From positions 310,001-374,000 of the forward strand of contig JAMXBD010000819.1 in NCBI GenBank assembly GCA_024138025.1: a stretch of 64,000 nt of DNA, read 5' to 3'. The stretch comes from Combretum micranthum. Taxonomy: Eukaryota > Streptophyta > Magnoliopsida > Myrtales > Combretaceae. Position numbers and translations under genes: made by a program. Position 1 is the first letter of the stretch. Each line of letters begins with the position of its first letter. The notes beneath the pieces are model-generated. The model did not search any database. It saw nothing but the letters and a program-made list of their open reading frames with translations, and had not been told where the DNA came from. Positions 1-11,295 of the stretch are shown here, piece after piece.

Positions 1-2951
1 CACAAGCATATGAGCATACAATACATAAGACCATCCGGAAATCTTATGTTGAATGGATTTATGCCCTCCATTCGGGGTTAGGTGTTTTAGGCCCATACGA
101 CCATCATTTAAATACTTCTCACTTCTTATTATGGTTGATACAGGTGCCCATCCACCACGTTTAAATTTTTACTATGGTTTATACAGGTGCCCACCCATGC
201 AGTTTTCAATTCCAGCCCATCCGCCAATAACCCAATTTACCGGCCCCTCGTTGCTAGAATTACTATGCCTTCTTTCCACAAAGGTATAATAACTCATGCA
301 ATGTGACTCACTACGTGATATGCATGTACATTTATTTATAATCGTGGCATATTAATTAGGCAATTAAGTGCGATCATAGAGAATTTCAGACAATCCAAGT
401 CTATACTAGCTCATACAATGATTTATCAACAAGTCTCATCTTGATATACTTATCATTCATTCAACCAGGATTATGTCACAATCATCGTAATTTTATCTTT
501 TCCTAATTCTAATGCCACTACGATTACAAGCACATACATGAGCACAACTATTTAAGAAATGAACTCACTCAGCCATGGAGAGAAATCCACTAGTCGTAGT
601 AGTCCTCGGGAGTGGAAATCCTCCTCCAATTCACCTAAGTACAAGGAATACCCGAAATGAGTATTTCTTATAAGGTTCTAATAACTTAACAATTCTAGCT
701 ATAAGTTCGTCAATTTCCGCATAAGATAAAGTCCTAACTTTAAATGACCATATCTAACTCATTTTAACTCGGAATTGAGCATATAATATATCGATTTCTA
801 TCTACTTCGAAAGATCTATCTATTCCTAGTATTATTTCCAAGTTTCGAAAATATTTAAGTCACGAAACAGAGGGATCAGTTCTGTTCGGTCGAAACTTCA
901 ATTCCGAAAAATAATTTTGTGAATGTTTGTGATGTCTTCTAGCATATAGTTTAACTACACATGCAATATTGATGATTTCCTATCATGAACGATACGATAT
1001 AAACTTGATGCATGCATGCTTTTGACATTATTTACAAAAAGGAAAATTAAGAAACTTCTTATTTGTGAAACTCCATAACTTACACTTCCATGAAAACTAG
1101 TTTCCTAACTTTGACTATCTCATTTGTTTTGAAGTTATTTCCTTAAGAAAATCAATTTATCCTTATCTAAATTGAGTCTTCATTATACCTATTACCCAAG
1201 CCTTCATTTCTACATGAAAATTTGCATTTTACACTTTGCAAATATGTTTTCAAGTAGGATTTATCCAAAAATCCGAATTTCTTGAAATTAAATTTTTGAA
1301 TGATTCCTTTGGGAAAAACTTGTTTAATGCATTAAAACTTAAGACTTTAAGATACCTATTACCTAAGAATCCATTTAATACATAAAACTTCTATTTTGAA
1401 CTTGGATGATAGGTGTTCTTATGACCTATATTCAAAATTACGAATTTCATATGTTGAGTACTAACTCAAAATTTTCCATCTAGATTCCACTTCTTGTTTA
1501 TACATTAATCTCATTAAAACTCATTTCAACTCATAAAAATCACTACTTAATGATACCTATTACTTATACCCTTCATTTTTCACATGAAACATGAGTTTTA
1601 AAATTGATAAAAGGGTTTTTAAATAGGGTCTTGAAATCATACGAATTTGACTTTGAGTATTTCAAACAAAAACTTTTCCTTTTCAAGTTCCTTGCTTTAT
1701 TTACTTAAGGATCTACCAACTACCACATCTATATACCTAAAACAAAGCCTTCATGAGTATGAATGCATGAAAACATAAATCATCCATAAGATCATAAATG
1801 TCAAGCATGGTATAAGCATCTAAAAGCTAGATCTACTACTTGATGCATGAAATGAAGCTTAAAAGCATGAACATGAAATTTTTATGCTAGATCTCTACTT
1901 TACTCCACTTCTACATGCATGAACATGAAGATATCCCAACAAAACTTAATCAAACACAAGATCTACTCTTGTGATGGCTTGATATTCATGTAGTAGCATT
2001 TTCTTGTCCCTAGCAAGTGCTCATGGGGACTTTGAGTGAAAACACTCATGAATAATCTTGCCATTACAAGATTAAATGGTAGTAAGGCTTGAGAATCATC
2101 ACCTAAAGCTTGAAATAGATGAAAAATGGAGAAGAAAATGGAGCTTTTGTGTGTGTGTGTGGGGAGGCTAGGGTGTCACGGCAAAGAGGAGAAAGAAGAG
2201 AGGATTTTTGTGATTTTTGAACAAATGAAGTAAAAGTGAAGGAGAGAGAAAATAAAAACTATTTATATTAAGTGAAATTAGGGTTTGTTTGTATTATAAA
2301 AGAAGATAAAAAAAACAAATTGGGGGAAAAATGGAGGGGGATGCGCCGGCCACTAGAAGAAAGAGAGAGGGAGTGTTTTGATTTTATTTGAAATTATAAT
2401 TTGTGTAATAAAATATATTAAATGTAAAATTTGTTAAGAGACAAAAATTCTTGGAAAGAAAATATAATTGAGTGTTTGTAAGGATGTAAGACTAGGGTAT
2501 GGGTGTGTGTAGTAGGTTGTACTTGTGAATAGTAATAAATAGTAGATAAGACATCTACTTTACCGGTAGTAACGAAAATACGGGAAAAATGCTATAACTG
2601 TAATTTTTATACCCAAAAATTATAAAACATATATTTTTGAAATCTTTATAAAATTTCGGTTCTAACAAGTATTCCGGAATATTTTTCTGAGTTTCTAGTT
2701 TCAGAGTTCGCTTTTCGTAATGGAGCTCGGGAAAGCCCGGAATAGAAAATTTTTTGAAATCAAAACTTTGTATGGTTTGAAATATGCTATAAAAAATAAT
2801 CCACCTTAAATTATTCTATAGAGGTTCTTTTATATAGAAATCGAAGAAAAGCCGGACCTAGGGTTCTTAGGTTGCTAGTACTAATCCTACTTAGGGTTTT
2901 GATTTCCGATTTACGGAGTTTACTCGGTTACTAAGAAAACCGGGGTTTACA
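1..2951 (-). mobile_element. Long LTR (LTR-1), left end outside window, inserted in a copia gag
   Basis: This is the end of a long terminal repeat. Its plus-strand right edge reads GGGGTTTACA at 2942-2951, and copia gag sequence starts directly after it. It aligns by eye with the complete LTR at 35813-39315: position 1 here matches about 36340 there, so roughly 0.5 kb lies beyond the window. Read on the minus strand it starts TGTAAACCCC and has a TATAAATAG box at 2260-2268 followed by a pyrimidine-rich leader, so transcription would run leftward. No gag or pol belonging to this LTR is visible. The terminal bases and length suggest a Ty3/gypsy-type LTR (inference). It could be a solo LTR or the end of a full element continuing to the left. 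Confidence 0.75.
2260..2268 (-). promoter_or_regulatory. TATA box of LTR-1
   Basis: The minus strand reads TATAAATAG, followed by a CT-rich leader that ends near the CCGTGACACCC segment. The homologous LTR at 35813-39315 has a TATA-like box at the corresponding place (38601-38609). That conservation sets the strand of the LTR. Confidence 0.6.
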
Positions 2952-3720
2952 ACATCTTTATCCTACATGTGATTATGGAAGGATTGAATTATGTACCTAT
3001 CGTTTGCAAGATAGAATTCAAAAATATGAAAGTGAAAACAAATTGTTACCGTTTCTAATGGGGTTGAATGAAGGATTTGAGGCAATTAGGAATCAACTTT
3101 TGTCTATGGATCCATTTCCTACTATCAATAAAACCTATTATTGGTTCAACAGGTTGAAAGACAAAAGCTCATTATGATGAATAATTCTGACTTGGATGTA
3201 TTAACTTTTCTAGTCAAGAAATTAGATTATGTTCGTAAGAATGCGGATAAGTAATCAGGTTCATTAGTATTGCAAATACTGCAAATCAAATGGTCACACA
3301 GTAGAGAATTACTTTCAGATTGTGGGCTATCTTGAGTGGTATAAGGGTAAACGAATTAATAAAAGGCCACAAAAGCAAGTAGCTAATTGTTTTGTGGATA
3401 GAACTAATCAATAGCCTTTTGAAACTCCTTTAGATGTTGTTACTGCAGGAAAAGAAGTTGTCAGTAAAGGTGTTGATTCTAAGTTTATTTATACTGTGTG
3501 TCAAGAAGTTTTAAAAGCCTTGGAGCTTAAGCAGTAAAGTGCAATTGACATGATGTATGGTTCAATCAATTTTGCGGGTAACTCTTCGATTTCTTTATCT
3601 CTTAATGTTTTTAATAGTAATGTGAGTTCTTGGGTTGTAGATTCAGGTACCACGGATCATATTACACCCTTCAAAACTCTTCTTGTGAATCCTTATACTT
3701 TAGCTTAACCAATTTTCATA
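2952..3720 (+). pseudogene. copia gag (C-terminal part) and protease, decayed
   Basis: Reading in shifting frames gives a typical copia gag stretch around 3046-3130 (FLMGLNEGFEAIRNQLL, then a MDPFPTINK-like segment). A zinc-knuckle region follows near 3265-3330 (CKYCKSNGHTVEN), where the expected last cysteine is a tyrosine codon. The protease signature WVVDSGTTDHIT is at 3631-3666, with the catalytic Asp in DSG. Stops and frameshifts interrupt the reading frame between these blocks, so no product is expected. In intact elements gag forms the particle and the protease cleaves the polyprotein. Confidence 0.8.
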
Positions 3721-3938
3721 CAGCTTCCTGATGGACAAACCGAAACAGTTTCCTTTGCATGAACTGTTCATACTAACCAGTTTCTCACCCTCCAACATGT
3801 TCTGTTTGTACTTGAGTTTAGACACAAGCTTTTGTTTGTGCCTAAATTACTATCAGATAGAAATCTAGTGGCTCATGTTGATAGTCATTCTTTCTTCAGG
3901 ACCCTCCAACTAAAACAATAATTGCCACAATAAAAGCT

Positions 3939-5316
3939 TTGCACGGATTGTATGTTCTTCATGTTGATTTTGTTGGTCATGTGCGCACTTTAGGAGATCC
4001 TTTTTCTGATCAATCAAATGTAACACGTACTATTACTTGTAATAATTATACTTTGTTGAAATTGTATCATGAACGTCTTGGTCATTCGTCTTCGTCAAAA
4101 CTTAGTCATTTAGATGAATGTAAGTCTCTTGTTGTTAAAGATTTTACTTGTAACACTTGTTCTCAAGCTAAAACTCATAGATTGTCTTTTGAAAGAAGTG
4201 TAAGTCGTTTTTCTTTTCCTTTTGAATTACTTTATATAGATATATGGGGAATTTTTCCTTTTGCCTCATTGTGTGGTGCTCATTTCTCTCTCACTATACT
4301 TGATGATTATTCTTGTACTACCTGGACCTTTTTAATTTGACATAAGTCTCAAATGGTATCCTGTCTTGAGCGTTTTCTTAAAATGATTCATACACAATGC
4401 TCTGCTAAAACTAAAGCAATACGGACTGAGAATGGGGAAGAGTTTTTATCTTATGCTTGCCAACATTTATTCCATGATCTTGGCATTCTCCATCAAAGAA
4501 CCATGACTTATATACCACAACAAAATGGAAGGGTTGAGCGTAAACACCATCATTTATTAGGCATAACTCGTGCTTTGCATATTCATGCTAATTTTCCCAA
4601 GTCCTTTTGGGGTGAGTGTATATTAACCGCTACTTATCTCATCAATATAATGCCTACCCTAGTTTTAGCATGGAAAAACCTTTTGAATTTTTATTTCATA
4701 AAATACCTTCTTATGATCACTTAAAAGTATTGGTTGTTTGTATTATGTGGCAAATCATATGCCACATAAAGATAAGTTCGATCATAGAGGTATCAAATGT
4801 GTGTTTCTTGGCTATCCTTTTGGTCAAAAGGGTTATAAAGTGTATGATTTACATTAAATAAAAGTTCTAGTTAGTCAAGATGTCGTGTTTCATGAATTTC
4901 TTTTTCCTTTTCAATCTGATGTTCTACCAGGAAGAGATTCTTCTATTCCTTTCAGTCATCCACAGATATCTTACTCTGCTGATGATTTTCCTTCAGATGA
5001 AACTTCTATTCCTATTCCTCCACCTGTTTCCGTGTCTTCCGATGTAAATCCTTTGTCTTCTACAATTGATGATGCCATTATTGACTGTTCTGTTGCTTCT
5101 AATCACAATGTTGTTCCTGAAATACATTGGTCTTCTAGAATGCATACAGCACCTTCATGGCTCTCGGATTACATACATTTTGTTCATAGTAGTTCCATTG
5201 TTGATAGTTCTTCTTTTCATCCTTATTCCCTTTTACCTTCCAAACCAATTTCTTCATATTTTTATAAATCTTTGGCATATGTTTTGACTATTCAAGAACC
5301 ATATTCTTATGAATAA
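3939..5316 (+). pseudogene. copia integrase with GAG-pre-integrase and C-terminal linker, decayed
   Basis: The pre-integrase zinc-binding region (HERLGH ... CNTCSQAK) is at about 4065-4180. The integrase core follows: the first Asp in YIDIWG (about 4230), LDDYS (about 4300), a TENGEEF block (about 4425-4445), and the catalytic-Glu region NGRVERKHHHLLG (about 4525-4560). A TGA stop at 4338-4340 breaks the core, and the frame shifts at about 4690-4720. The conserved motif after the core (FLGYPFGQKGYKVYD) is at about 4806-4850 and ends in TAA. A Ser/Pro-rich linker, open from 4885 to 5316, leads to the reverse transcriptase. Confidence 0.88.
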
Positions 5317-5339
5317 GCATCTAGGAGTGAAATTTGGAT

Positions 5340-5467
5340 AGATGCAATGAAAAAGAAATTGCAGCATTATAATTGAATGATGCTTGGGATCTAGTGCAAT
5401 TACCTTTGGGAAAGAAGCCTATAGGTTGCAAATGGGTTTATAAAATCAAGTATAAACCTGATGGATT
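5340..5467 (+). pseudogene. copia reverse transcriptase, N-terminal part
   Basis: The segment around 5419-5467 reads KPIGCKWVYKIKYKPDG, the conserved start of the copia reverse transcriptase. The sequence then breaks at the solo LTR and resumes at 8027-8032 as (G)[16 protein letters not shown]. One frame change occurs near 5370. This joint gives the exact site of the nested insertion. Confidence 0.85.
5463..5467 (+). repeat. Target-site duplication, left copy (GGATT)
   Basis: GGATT sits directly left of the solo LTR and pairs with GGGTC at 8027-8031. Each differs by one base from GGATC, the sequence expected from the copia reading frame (codons for Gly-Ser). The two therefore look like a 5-bp duplication with one mutation in each copy. 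Confidence 0.6.
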
Positions 5468-8026
5468 TGTCGAGCCTAAATTTTTGAAAAGGTATCATTC
5501 AGTTCGATTTCCATTAGACCAGTACCCATCTAATGAAAACCCTTGACTAGAACTGAAAGAACCGAAATTGGAGTCGCACCCAACCGAAGTTGGGAAAGAA
5601 GGTTAAAACCGATGGGTTTGATCATTTCTAACCTAGCTACTAGCCTGCGTTTAAAATCGGAATAAAATAGCTTTTTTTTTAGAAACTAGAGAATATCGGG
5701 TTTGGGGGCTAACCTATTAAACCTTTCAGTGCCACCTTAAAACTTTAATTTAAATTATATCTTCTCGCTACTTATAAAATTAATTAAAGAAAAAATATTT
5801 ACATAATTATTCTAAATTTTCAATTTTTTTTTTAAGTAAGTAAATTTAAAAAGAGGACCCTCTAGGTTTTCTATATTTAGGGCTACCCGAAGTGCCTACG
5901 TATCCCCCTAATTGGGAATCAAGCCCACGTAGTTCTGCTATTCTATCTTTTGATAAAATTTTTTATCTTTATTGGTGGATTTCATGAAAAATTTAGCCAA
6001 GCTTAAGTTTATTAACAATTTATTGATTTTTATGAAAATATTTTTAAAAGTTCTAAATATAAAAGCTAAATAAAGAAAATCTAACTTTTATTATTAATGT
6101 TCTATAATGAAATTTTTTATTCTTTCTTTCTAAGTCTTTTATTTCATCATTATTTAACTTTAAATATATTAAATTTTATCTAAAAAGGTAAAACATTTGA
6201 TTTCATTTTCTCTTCTAAAAGACCTCTAAAAAAGGGGACAAAAAGAATAAAAAAAGGAAGAGAAACTACCAAAGAGTTTTTTTTTTAAATATATTTTTTA
6301 TATTTTTCTTTATCTTTTTCTCTATTTCTTTTTTTTTTTTTATCTTTTCTATTTTTAATTTTTTTAATAACATGTATAGTAAATGACTTAATACCACAAG
6401 TATAAAATAACAACTATACTAATCATTATTCCATATAGCATATAATTTAATTTCTAACATGATAAAAACAATAAAAGCACTAAATAAACGAACAATTGCA
6501 AACAATTAAATAAATAAATAAATAAAGATAAAAATAAAATTTATTTTCTTCTTTCTTTTCTGGCTGGTTTTTTTTTTTTTTTTTTTAAATGGCTCCAAGC
6601 CCAAATGGCCTAGGCTGGACCGGATGGGACCCGAGTTGGATTAGGGTTAGGGTACCAAGTAGGATCTGGGTCAAAACCCGGATCGCGACCTAGTTGGCTG
6701 AGAACGACTGGCGGGGTTCAATCCGCCGGTTCTGGTGGTGGAAAAAACAGCTAGGGGATGTCGGCGAGGTCAACGAAGCATTGAGAATCACTCAGGAAGT
6801 GTCGACTTACCTTGATGGTGGCAGAGAGTGGTGTTTCGCAGGGGAGCAGTGGTGGTTGTGAAGGTGGATCTCGACAGAGCAACCTCAAAGCACGCTATCA
6901 CTCCAATCAAAAGCTTCAGACCTTGTGAACTTATTTCTCTTTTCAAAACTCTTGAAAATGCTTCAGAACCTTGGATCGAATTCAAAATTCGATTTTTCCC
7001 TAAATTCTAACTCTCGAAAAATTCACTCTCAAATGTAATAACTGGAGCTTGATTCTGATTTATGGATGATGAAACGAGGATTAGGAGTCCCTATTTATAG
7101 GGAAAATCGAGAAACTCAAAGGATTCACTCATTAATCGAGTGTAACAGTTGAAGAATTTCTCTTAATTGTGAATATTCCACGATTTTTAACGTCCAATTT
7201 AATTCTTCAAACGATGGAATCTGAAGATGAAAAGTGTGTCTTTTGATTCACTGCCATTGTCTTTAAAGTTTAGCAAAAAAAAAAAAAAAAACGGCCATGA
7301 GTGAAGGGAAAACGAGAGAAAATGGAGCTTGAAGATGATGGAGGAGGCTGACCGTTGGGAAGATGATACACGTGCTGTGCACGCCAAAGGAAAAAAAAAA
7401 TTGGATGCTCCACGTGTGGCTCGAACCAGGATGCGTCTGTGTATATGCAAGTGCGTTTCCAACAGGCCATTTAGCCTGTGCCTCGTCCAATTAGCCTCAC
7501 AAAATTTATTTAAACTCTAAAAATTAATTCAAACTAATCTAAAACAGATCTCGATCTATGTCTAAATTAAAATAAATAAACTTAATTTTCCTAAAACACA
7601 TCTAAAATGAAAAAACTTATATTTTTTTATCTTTCTGATTTTAATTTGATAATTTTTATACTAACTATGGTACCCGGTTCTTAAACTTTACAGATCCCTA
7701 AATAACTCATTTTAACTCCTATTGAGGTCCGATTTGAACCTACGATCTCTAAATCTTGTGAACTATTTTATGGGATAAAATTGGACTGAGCTTCAAAAAT
7801 TCATTTTTTTTTCTAATTTTTAGGGTTTTTTGGTTTTTTTTTCTATTTCTTCAGGGACTTTTCCTATTTTCCTTTTTTTGGGTTTTTTTTTTTCTTATTT
7901 TCCTATTTTTTAGGATTTCTCCTATTTTTCTACCTTTTTTTTTTGGTTTTCTATTTTTTCTATTTTTTTTGGGTTTTTTAGACTTAAACTTGGCTAAAAG
8001 GGGGCAGGGAAAATAGGGTGTCTACA
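5468..8026 (-). mobile_element. Solo LTR (2.56 kb) nested in copia reverse transcriptase
   Basis: The element runs from TGTCGAGCC to GGGTGTCTACA and is bounded by a 5-bp target duplication. Read on the minus strand it begins TGTAGACACCC, a common start of plant Ty3/gypsy LTRs. It carries CTATAAATAG at 7091-7100 and poly-T/poly-A stretches typical of LTR ends. No internal domain or second LTR is present, so it is a solo LTR left by recombination between the two LTRs of a full element. Short open frames inside it (for example around 6790-7010 and 7200-7500) resemble no protein I know. Confidence 0.8.
7091..7100 (-). promoter_or_regulatory. TATA box of the nested solo LTR
   Basis: The minus strand reads CTATAAATAG with GGGACTCC shortly downstream. 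It lies upstream of an A/T-mixed leader and is placed as expected for the U3/R border of an LTR read leftward. Confidence 0.55.
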
Positions 8027-8031
8027 GGGTC
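8027..8031 (+). repeat. Target-site duplication, right copy (GGGTC)
   Basis: This is the partner of GGATT at 5463-5467. The copia reading frame resumes immediately after it. Confidence 0.6.
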
Positions 8032-8787
8032 GATTGAGTGTTATAAAGCCCGTTTGGTAGCTAAAGGATTTACACAAGCAGAGGGCATTGACTATCATGA
8101 TACATTTAGTCCGGTTGCAAAATTGGCCACTGGTCGTATCTTATTTGCCGTTGCTAGTGCTTGAAATTGGCCTCTTTTCCAAGTAGACATTAATAATGCT
8201 TTTCTCCATGGACATTTGGATGAAGAGATCTATATGAAGCCTCCTCCTGTGTATTCTAAAGCTAAACATAATGAAATGTGTCGTTTAAAGCGTTCTTTGT
8301 ATGGGTTACGACAGGCATCTAGGCAATGGAATCATGCAATTTCTCGATTTCTGTTGCATAGAGGCTTTTCCCAATCTGCTAGTGATTATTCTCTTTTTAC
8401 CATATCTTTTCTGGCACTCTTTTTGTTGTTCTTTTGTATGTTGATGATATGATCATCACTGTGAATAATGAAGATATGATTTCACAACTTAAGGAAGATC
8501 TTCATGCAACTTTTATTATAAAGGATCTTGGTCTAGCTCGGTTTTTTCTTGGACTGGAATTGTTTCGTACTAATTCTGGTCTCCATGTTCATCAAAGAAA
8601 GTTTTTATTTGATCTTCTTACTGAGGTTGGTTTGTCTGGGTGTAAACCTATTGCTTTACCTTTGCCAACTGGTGTACAATTAGTGAAAAGTGTTGAAGGG
8701 GTTATTGCAGATCCTTCTTCTTATCGACGGCTTGTTGGATGCTTTTTTTATCTCACTTTACATGGCCTGACATTTCCTTTGTCGTAA
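8032..8787 (+). pseudogene. copia reverse transcriptase, main part
   Basis: Conserved blocks are in order: [12 protein letters not shown] (about 8043-8080), FSPVAK (about 8107), VDINNAFLHG (about 8185-8213), EEIYMKPP (about 8222), LKRSLYGLRQASRQW (about 8285-8330), and the catalytic YVDDM box at about 8437-8451. A TGA replaces a Trp-like codon near 8162, and the frame changes at about 8430. The catalytic Asp pair is preserved, but the frame is broken. Confidence 0.9.
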
Positions 8788-9393
8788 ACAAGCTAAGTCA
8801 ATTTCTTTCTCAGCCTTGTGATGTTCATTATCATGCTGCTCTACATTTGCTTAAGTATCTTAAATGGATTGCACATTTGGTCTTATTCTTTCCTATTAAT
8901 AATTCTTTGCAGCCGCATACCTTTTGTGATGCTGATTGGGGGTCTTCGATGTTTGATCAGAAGTCAATTACTGGTTTTTGTATATTTCTTGGTGATAGTC
9001 TAGTTTCTTAGAAATCAAAGAAACAACCCACGGTTAGTACTTCCATTACAGAAGTTGAATATAGGAGTATGGGATCCACTACCAAGGAGCTTCTCTAGAC
9101 TGCATATATCTTGCGTGAACTACACGTTTTTTTTTTTTTTTTTTTTGCTTATTATGTTGTTTTCCGACAACAAATTTGCACTTTTAGTAGCTCGCAATCC
9201 TTGTTTGCATGGGAGTACAAGGCACATTGATATCAACACTCATTTTCTTCGTCATCATGTGTCAAGTGGCTTTTTAGATCTTCATCATGTTTCTTCCAAA
9301 TCGCAGCTAGAAGACATATTTACTAAGTTATCTTTGGTTGAGCAATTTCAGCTTTGTTGTTTCAAGTTGGGCCTTAGGGAAGCTCTAACTTGA
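8739..9393 (+). pseudogene. copia RNase H domain, decayed
   Basis: RNase H blocks include FCDADWG (about 8926-8946), SITGFCIFLGDSLVS followed by TAG at 9009-9011, TEVEYRSM (about 9051-9072), then DNKFALLVARNP (about 9168) and the copia C-terminal end ILTKLS-like with LGLREALT before TGA at about 9391-9393. A run of about 18 T at 9128-9146 disrupts the frame. The acidic residues of the active site can be recognised. Confidence 0.88.
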
Positions 9394-9401
9394 GGGGGGG
9401 C
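9388..9401 (+). other. Polypurine tract of the copia element
   Basis: CTTGAGGGGGGGC lies directly before the TG of the 3' LTR. It is the usual copia plus-strand primer position, right after the RNase H stop codon. Confidence 0.75.
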
Positions 9402-9599
9402 TGTGGAGAATATGTAGCCATGTGTCTATTCTTTATGTATGCCAAGTGTTATGTGTTTATTGGTGGCTTGTAATAGTTAGTTAGTAGTCTTTACAGCTTG
9501 CATTAATAGTTTTTCTGTTTTGTAAAAATAATTAATTGATCCATTCAATAAAAAAACCAATTACTCAAACACTCTATTTTCTTCTTTGGCTTATGTTCA
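9402..9599 (+). mobile_element. copia 3' LTR, short (about 0.2 kb, right edge uncertain)
   Basis: It starts TGTGGAGAATATG immediately after the polypurine tract. The first plausible CA end is at 9598-9599. No 5' LTR is in the window for comparison, so the right edge is only an estimate. Confidence 0.5.
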
Positions 9600-10303
9600 T
9601 GGAAACCTGGAAAACAATTACTGATCCAGATTTTTCATAAGTTCATAATATCTATTTCAACTAATTATCTCCATGTTCCGGTGAAATTTATTACGAATAT
9701 GAAGAAATTTTATGAGATTTGATTGTATATAGATATTATTCAGTAATATACCTAATTTTATAATATAAAAAAGGAAAATAATAGAAAATGTTGTTTAACA
9801 TATCGTTATAAGGGCTGGTTTGGGTACAATGAAAAAAAAAACTAGGGTTTCTAATTAGGCTAGGTATACCGCATAGGAAACTGAAGTAGGTTTCAATTTT
9901 ACATCATCCATAACAGACTTGTTCCTACTCTGCTTTGCATCTCTATTGACTATTAGTTGTCATCAGGAGTTACTGGGCTAGGTCCACTATGCATGTGCAT
10001 GAAATAACAAAAATTTTATCTTCTAACTATCCAAATAAAATATAAAATAATTGATACATAACGTTGTCGAAGAGGGTTTTCTTAGCCCTGGTCCAAGGAG
10101 TTCTTGTATATTGAAAGTAGAGTAAGCATGCAATAGAGAATATGTAATGTAAGGCCATGGGTGGTTTTTCCAACATGGGTATCCTACACTCAAGCCAATA
10201 AATATAGCGCAATATAACAACGATAAGAAGAAGATGTTAATAAGTTGCAAGTATCTTTTATCCCATATGACTTGTGAATATTTATAGAAGAGAGAGGTAA
10301 ATT
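9600..10303. other. Intergenic, AT-rich, no gene recognised
   Basis: A 75-codon open frame on the minus strand (10023-10250) has a hydrophobic start that could look like a signal peptide. I recognise no family and see no exon partner, so I do not call it. Confidence 0.5.
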
Positions 10304-10800
10304 ATGGCCATTTCTTTTAATGAAAATGTTTTTTAGAAAAATGTTTTTTCATTTTTCCGTGTTTGTCTAAGAAAAAGTAGGAAAATTATTTAAAACACTT
10401 TTCCTTGTTTTGGAAAACATAGACTTTTTATAACTTATTTTTTTAAAAAACAACTTACGAAATATAAATATGTAAGTTATTTTTCCATTGATTTACGAAT
10501 CCATCTACCAATCATTACTATCCAAAAACATTTATTATTAATTTTTTAAAAAAATTTTCCTTTAAGTAGATTTATTTGTCATTTAATATATATAATTTTT
10601 TATTTTTTATTTTTTATACTTAAAAATTTATGAGTTACCTCGAAATTGTAAACAAAGGAAAAGTGTTTTCATAAAATTAGTCAAACATGTAAAAATATAT
10701 TACTTTTTTGAAAAACTTTTTTAAAAAAAATAAAGCTATTTTCATTATCAAATACTTTTTCAAAAAACCAATGGGGCCTATGACTCAAACATGGCCACTA
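10304..10800. repeat. Foldback (MITE-like) element, about 0.5 kb
   Basis: The left side (ATGGCCATTT, TGAAAATG, GTGTTTGTCTAAG) and the reverse complement of the right side (GTGGCCATG, ATGAAAA, TGTTTGACTAA) match imperfectly over most of the length, so the segment can fold back on itself. It has no coding potential. Exact termini and a target duplication are not clear. Confidence 0.45.
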
Positions 10801-10825
10801 TCATACGATTCCTCTATCTTATAGT

Positions 10826-11295
10826 TTAACCATAATGGGAAGTTGAGGCAAAAAAAACCATAATGGGAAGAAAAACTTATAAAAAGAGTGAGTAGGAAAT
10901 GAATAATTCTGAGCTTGTACCATATGTCCTGCAATCTTATTACATCCGCTTGTACATATAGGTTCCATGGCCAGTCTTGGACTTAGAGGTCCAATGAAGA
11001 AACTAGACCATGGAGTATCAAAATTTAAATTTTGCATTACTAATTAATACTCATTAAAAATTTAAAATATTAAGTGACAAGTGCATAACTATCTATTACT
11101 AACTAATTATCTTTTACGGCAAAAAAAAAAAAAAAAACTAATTTTCTTTTAGTCGGCCAAAAAATATAACTAATTTTCTATCAAGAGGTTAATTTAGTAA
11201 ATCCAGATATTACAATATAACTCATATTCAATATGTTGTTCGAATCCTCTATATTGAAGCCACTCATGGAGATGTATGTTCCTCGATTTGTGATA
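10826..11295 (+). repeat. Duplicated marker segment, copy A
   Basis: It aligns by eye with 52360-52742. Shared blocks include AAGAGTGAGTAGGAA, TGCATTACTAATTAAT, AGGTTAATTTAGTAAA and ACTCATGGAGATG. It lies on the 3' side of DUF547 copy A, as its partner does for copy B, so it belongs to the same duplicated module. A small local duplication (CCATAATGGGAAG) occurs at 10830-10870 only in this copy. No coding function is recognised. Confidence 0.75.

Larger units (their letters stand above)
2952..9599 (+). mobile_element. Ty1/copia retrotransposon remnant, split by two nested LTRs
   Basis: The polyprotein domains run in copia order gag, protease, integrase, reverse transcriptase, RNase H, and end in a polypurine tract and a short 3' LTR. 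Integrase before reverse transcriptase is the diagnostic copia arrangement. The 5' part of gag and the 5' LTR lie left of the LTR-1 insertion, outside the window. A second LTR (5468-8026) splits the reverse transcriptase. Many stops and frame changes show that it is dead. After removing the nested LTR, the visible part is about 4.1 kb. Confidence 0.9.

Noticed and set aside
53..289. 78-codon open frame at the window start
   Set aside because: Lies inside LTR-1 and is not conserved in the matching part of LTR-2 (about 36390-36560).
7199..7520. Overlapping open frames on both strands
   Set aside because: All inside the nested solo LTR near its leader; low complexity (Phe/Ser-rich) with no family resemblance.
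10023..10250. Minus-strand frame with hydrophobic, signal-like start
   Set aside because: No cysteine pattern, no domain and no partner in the duplicated module.
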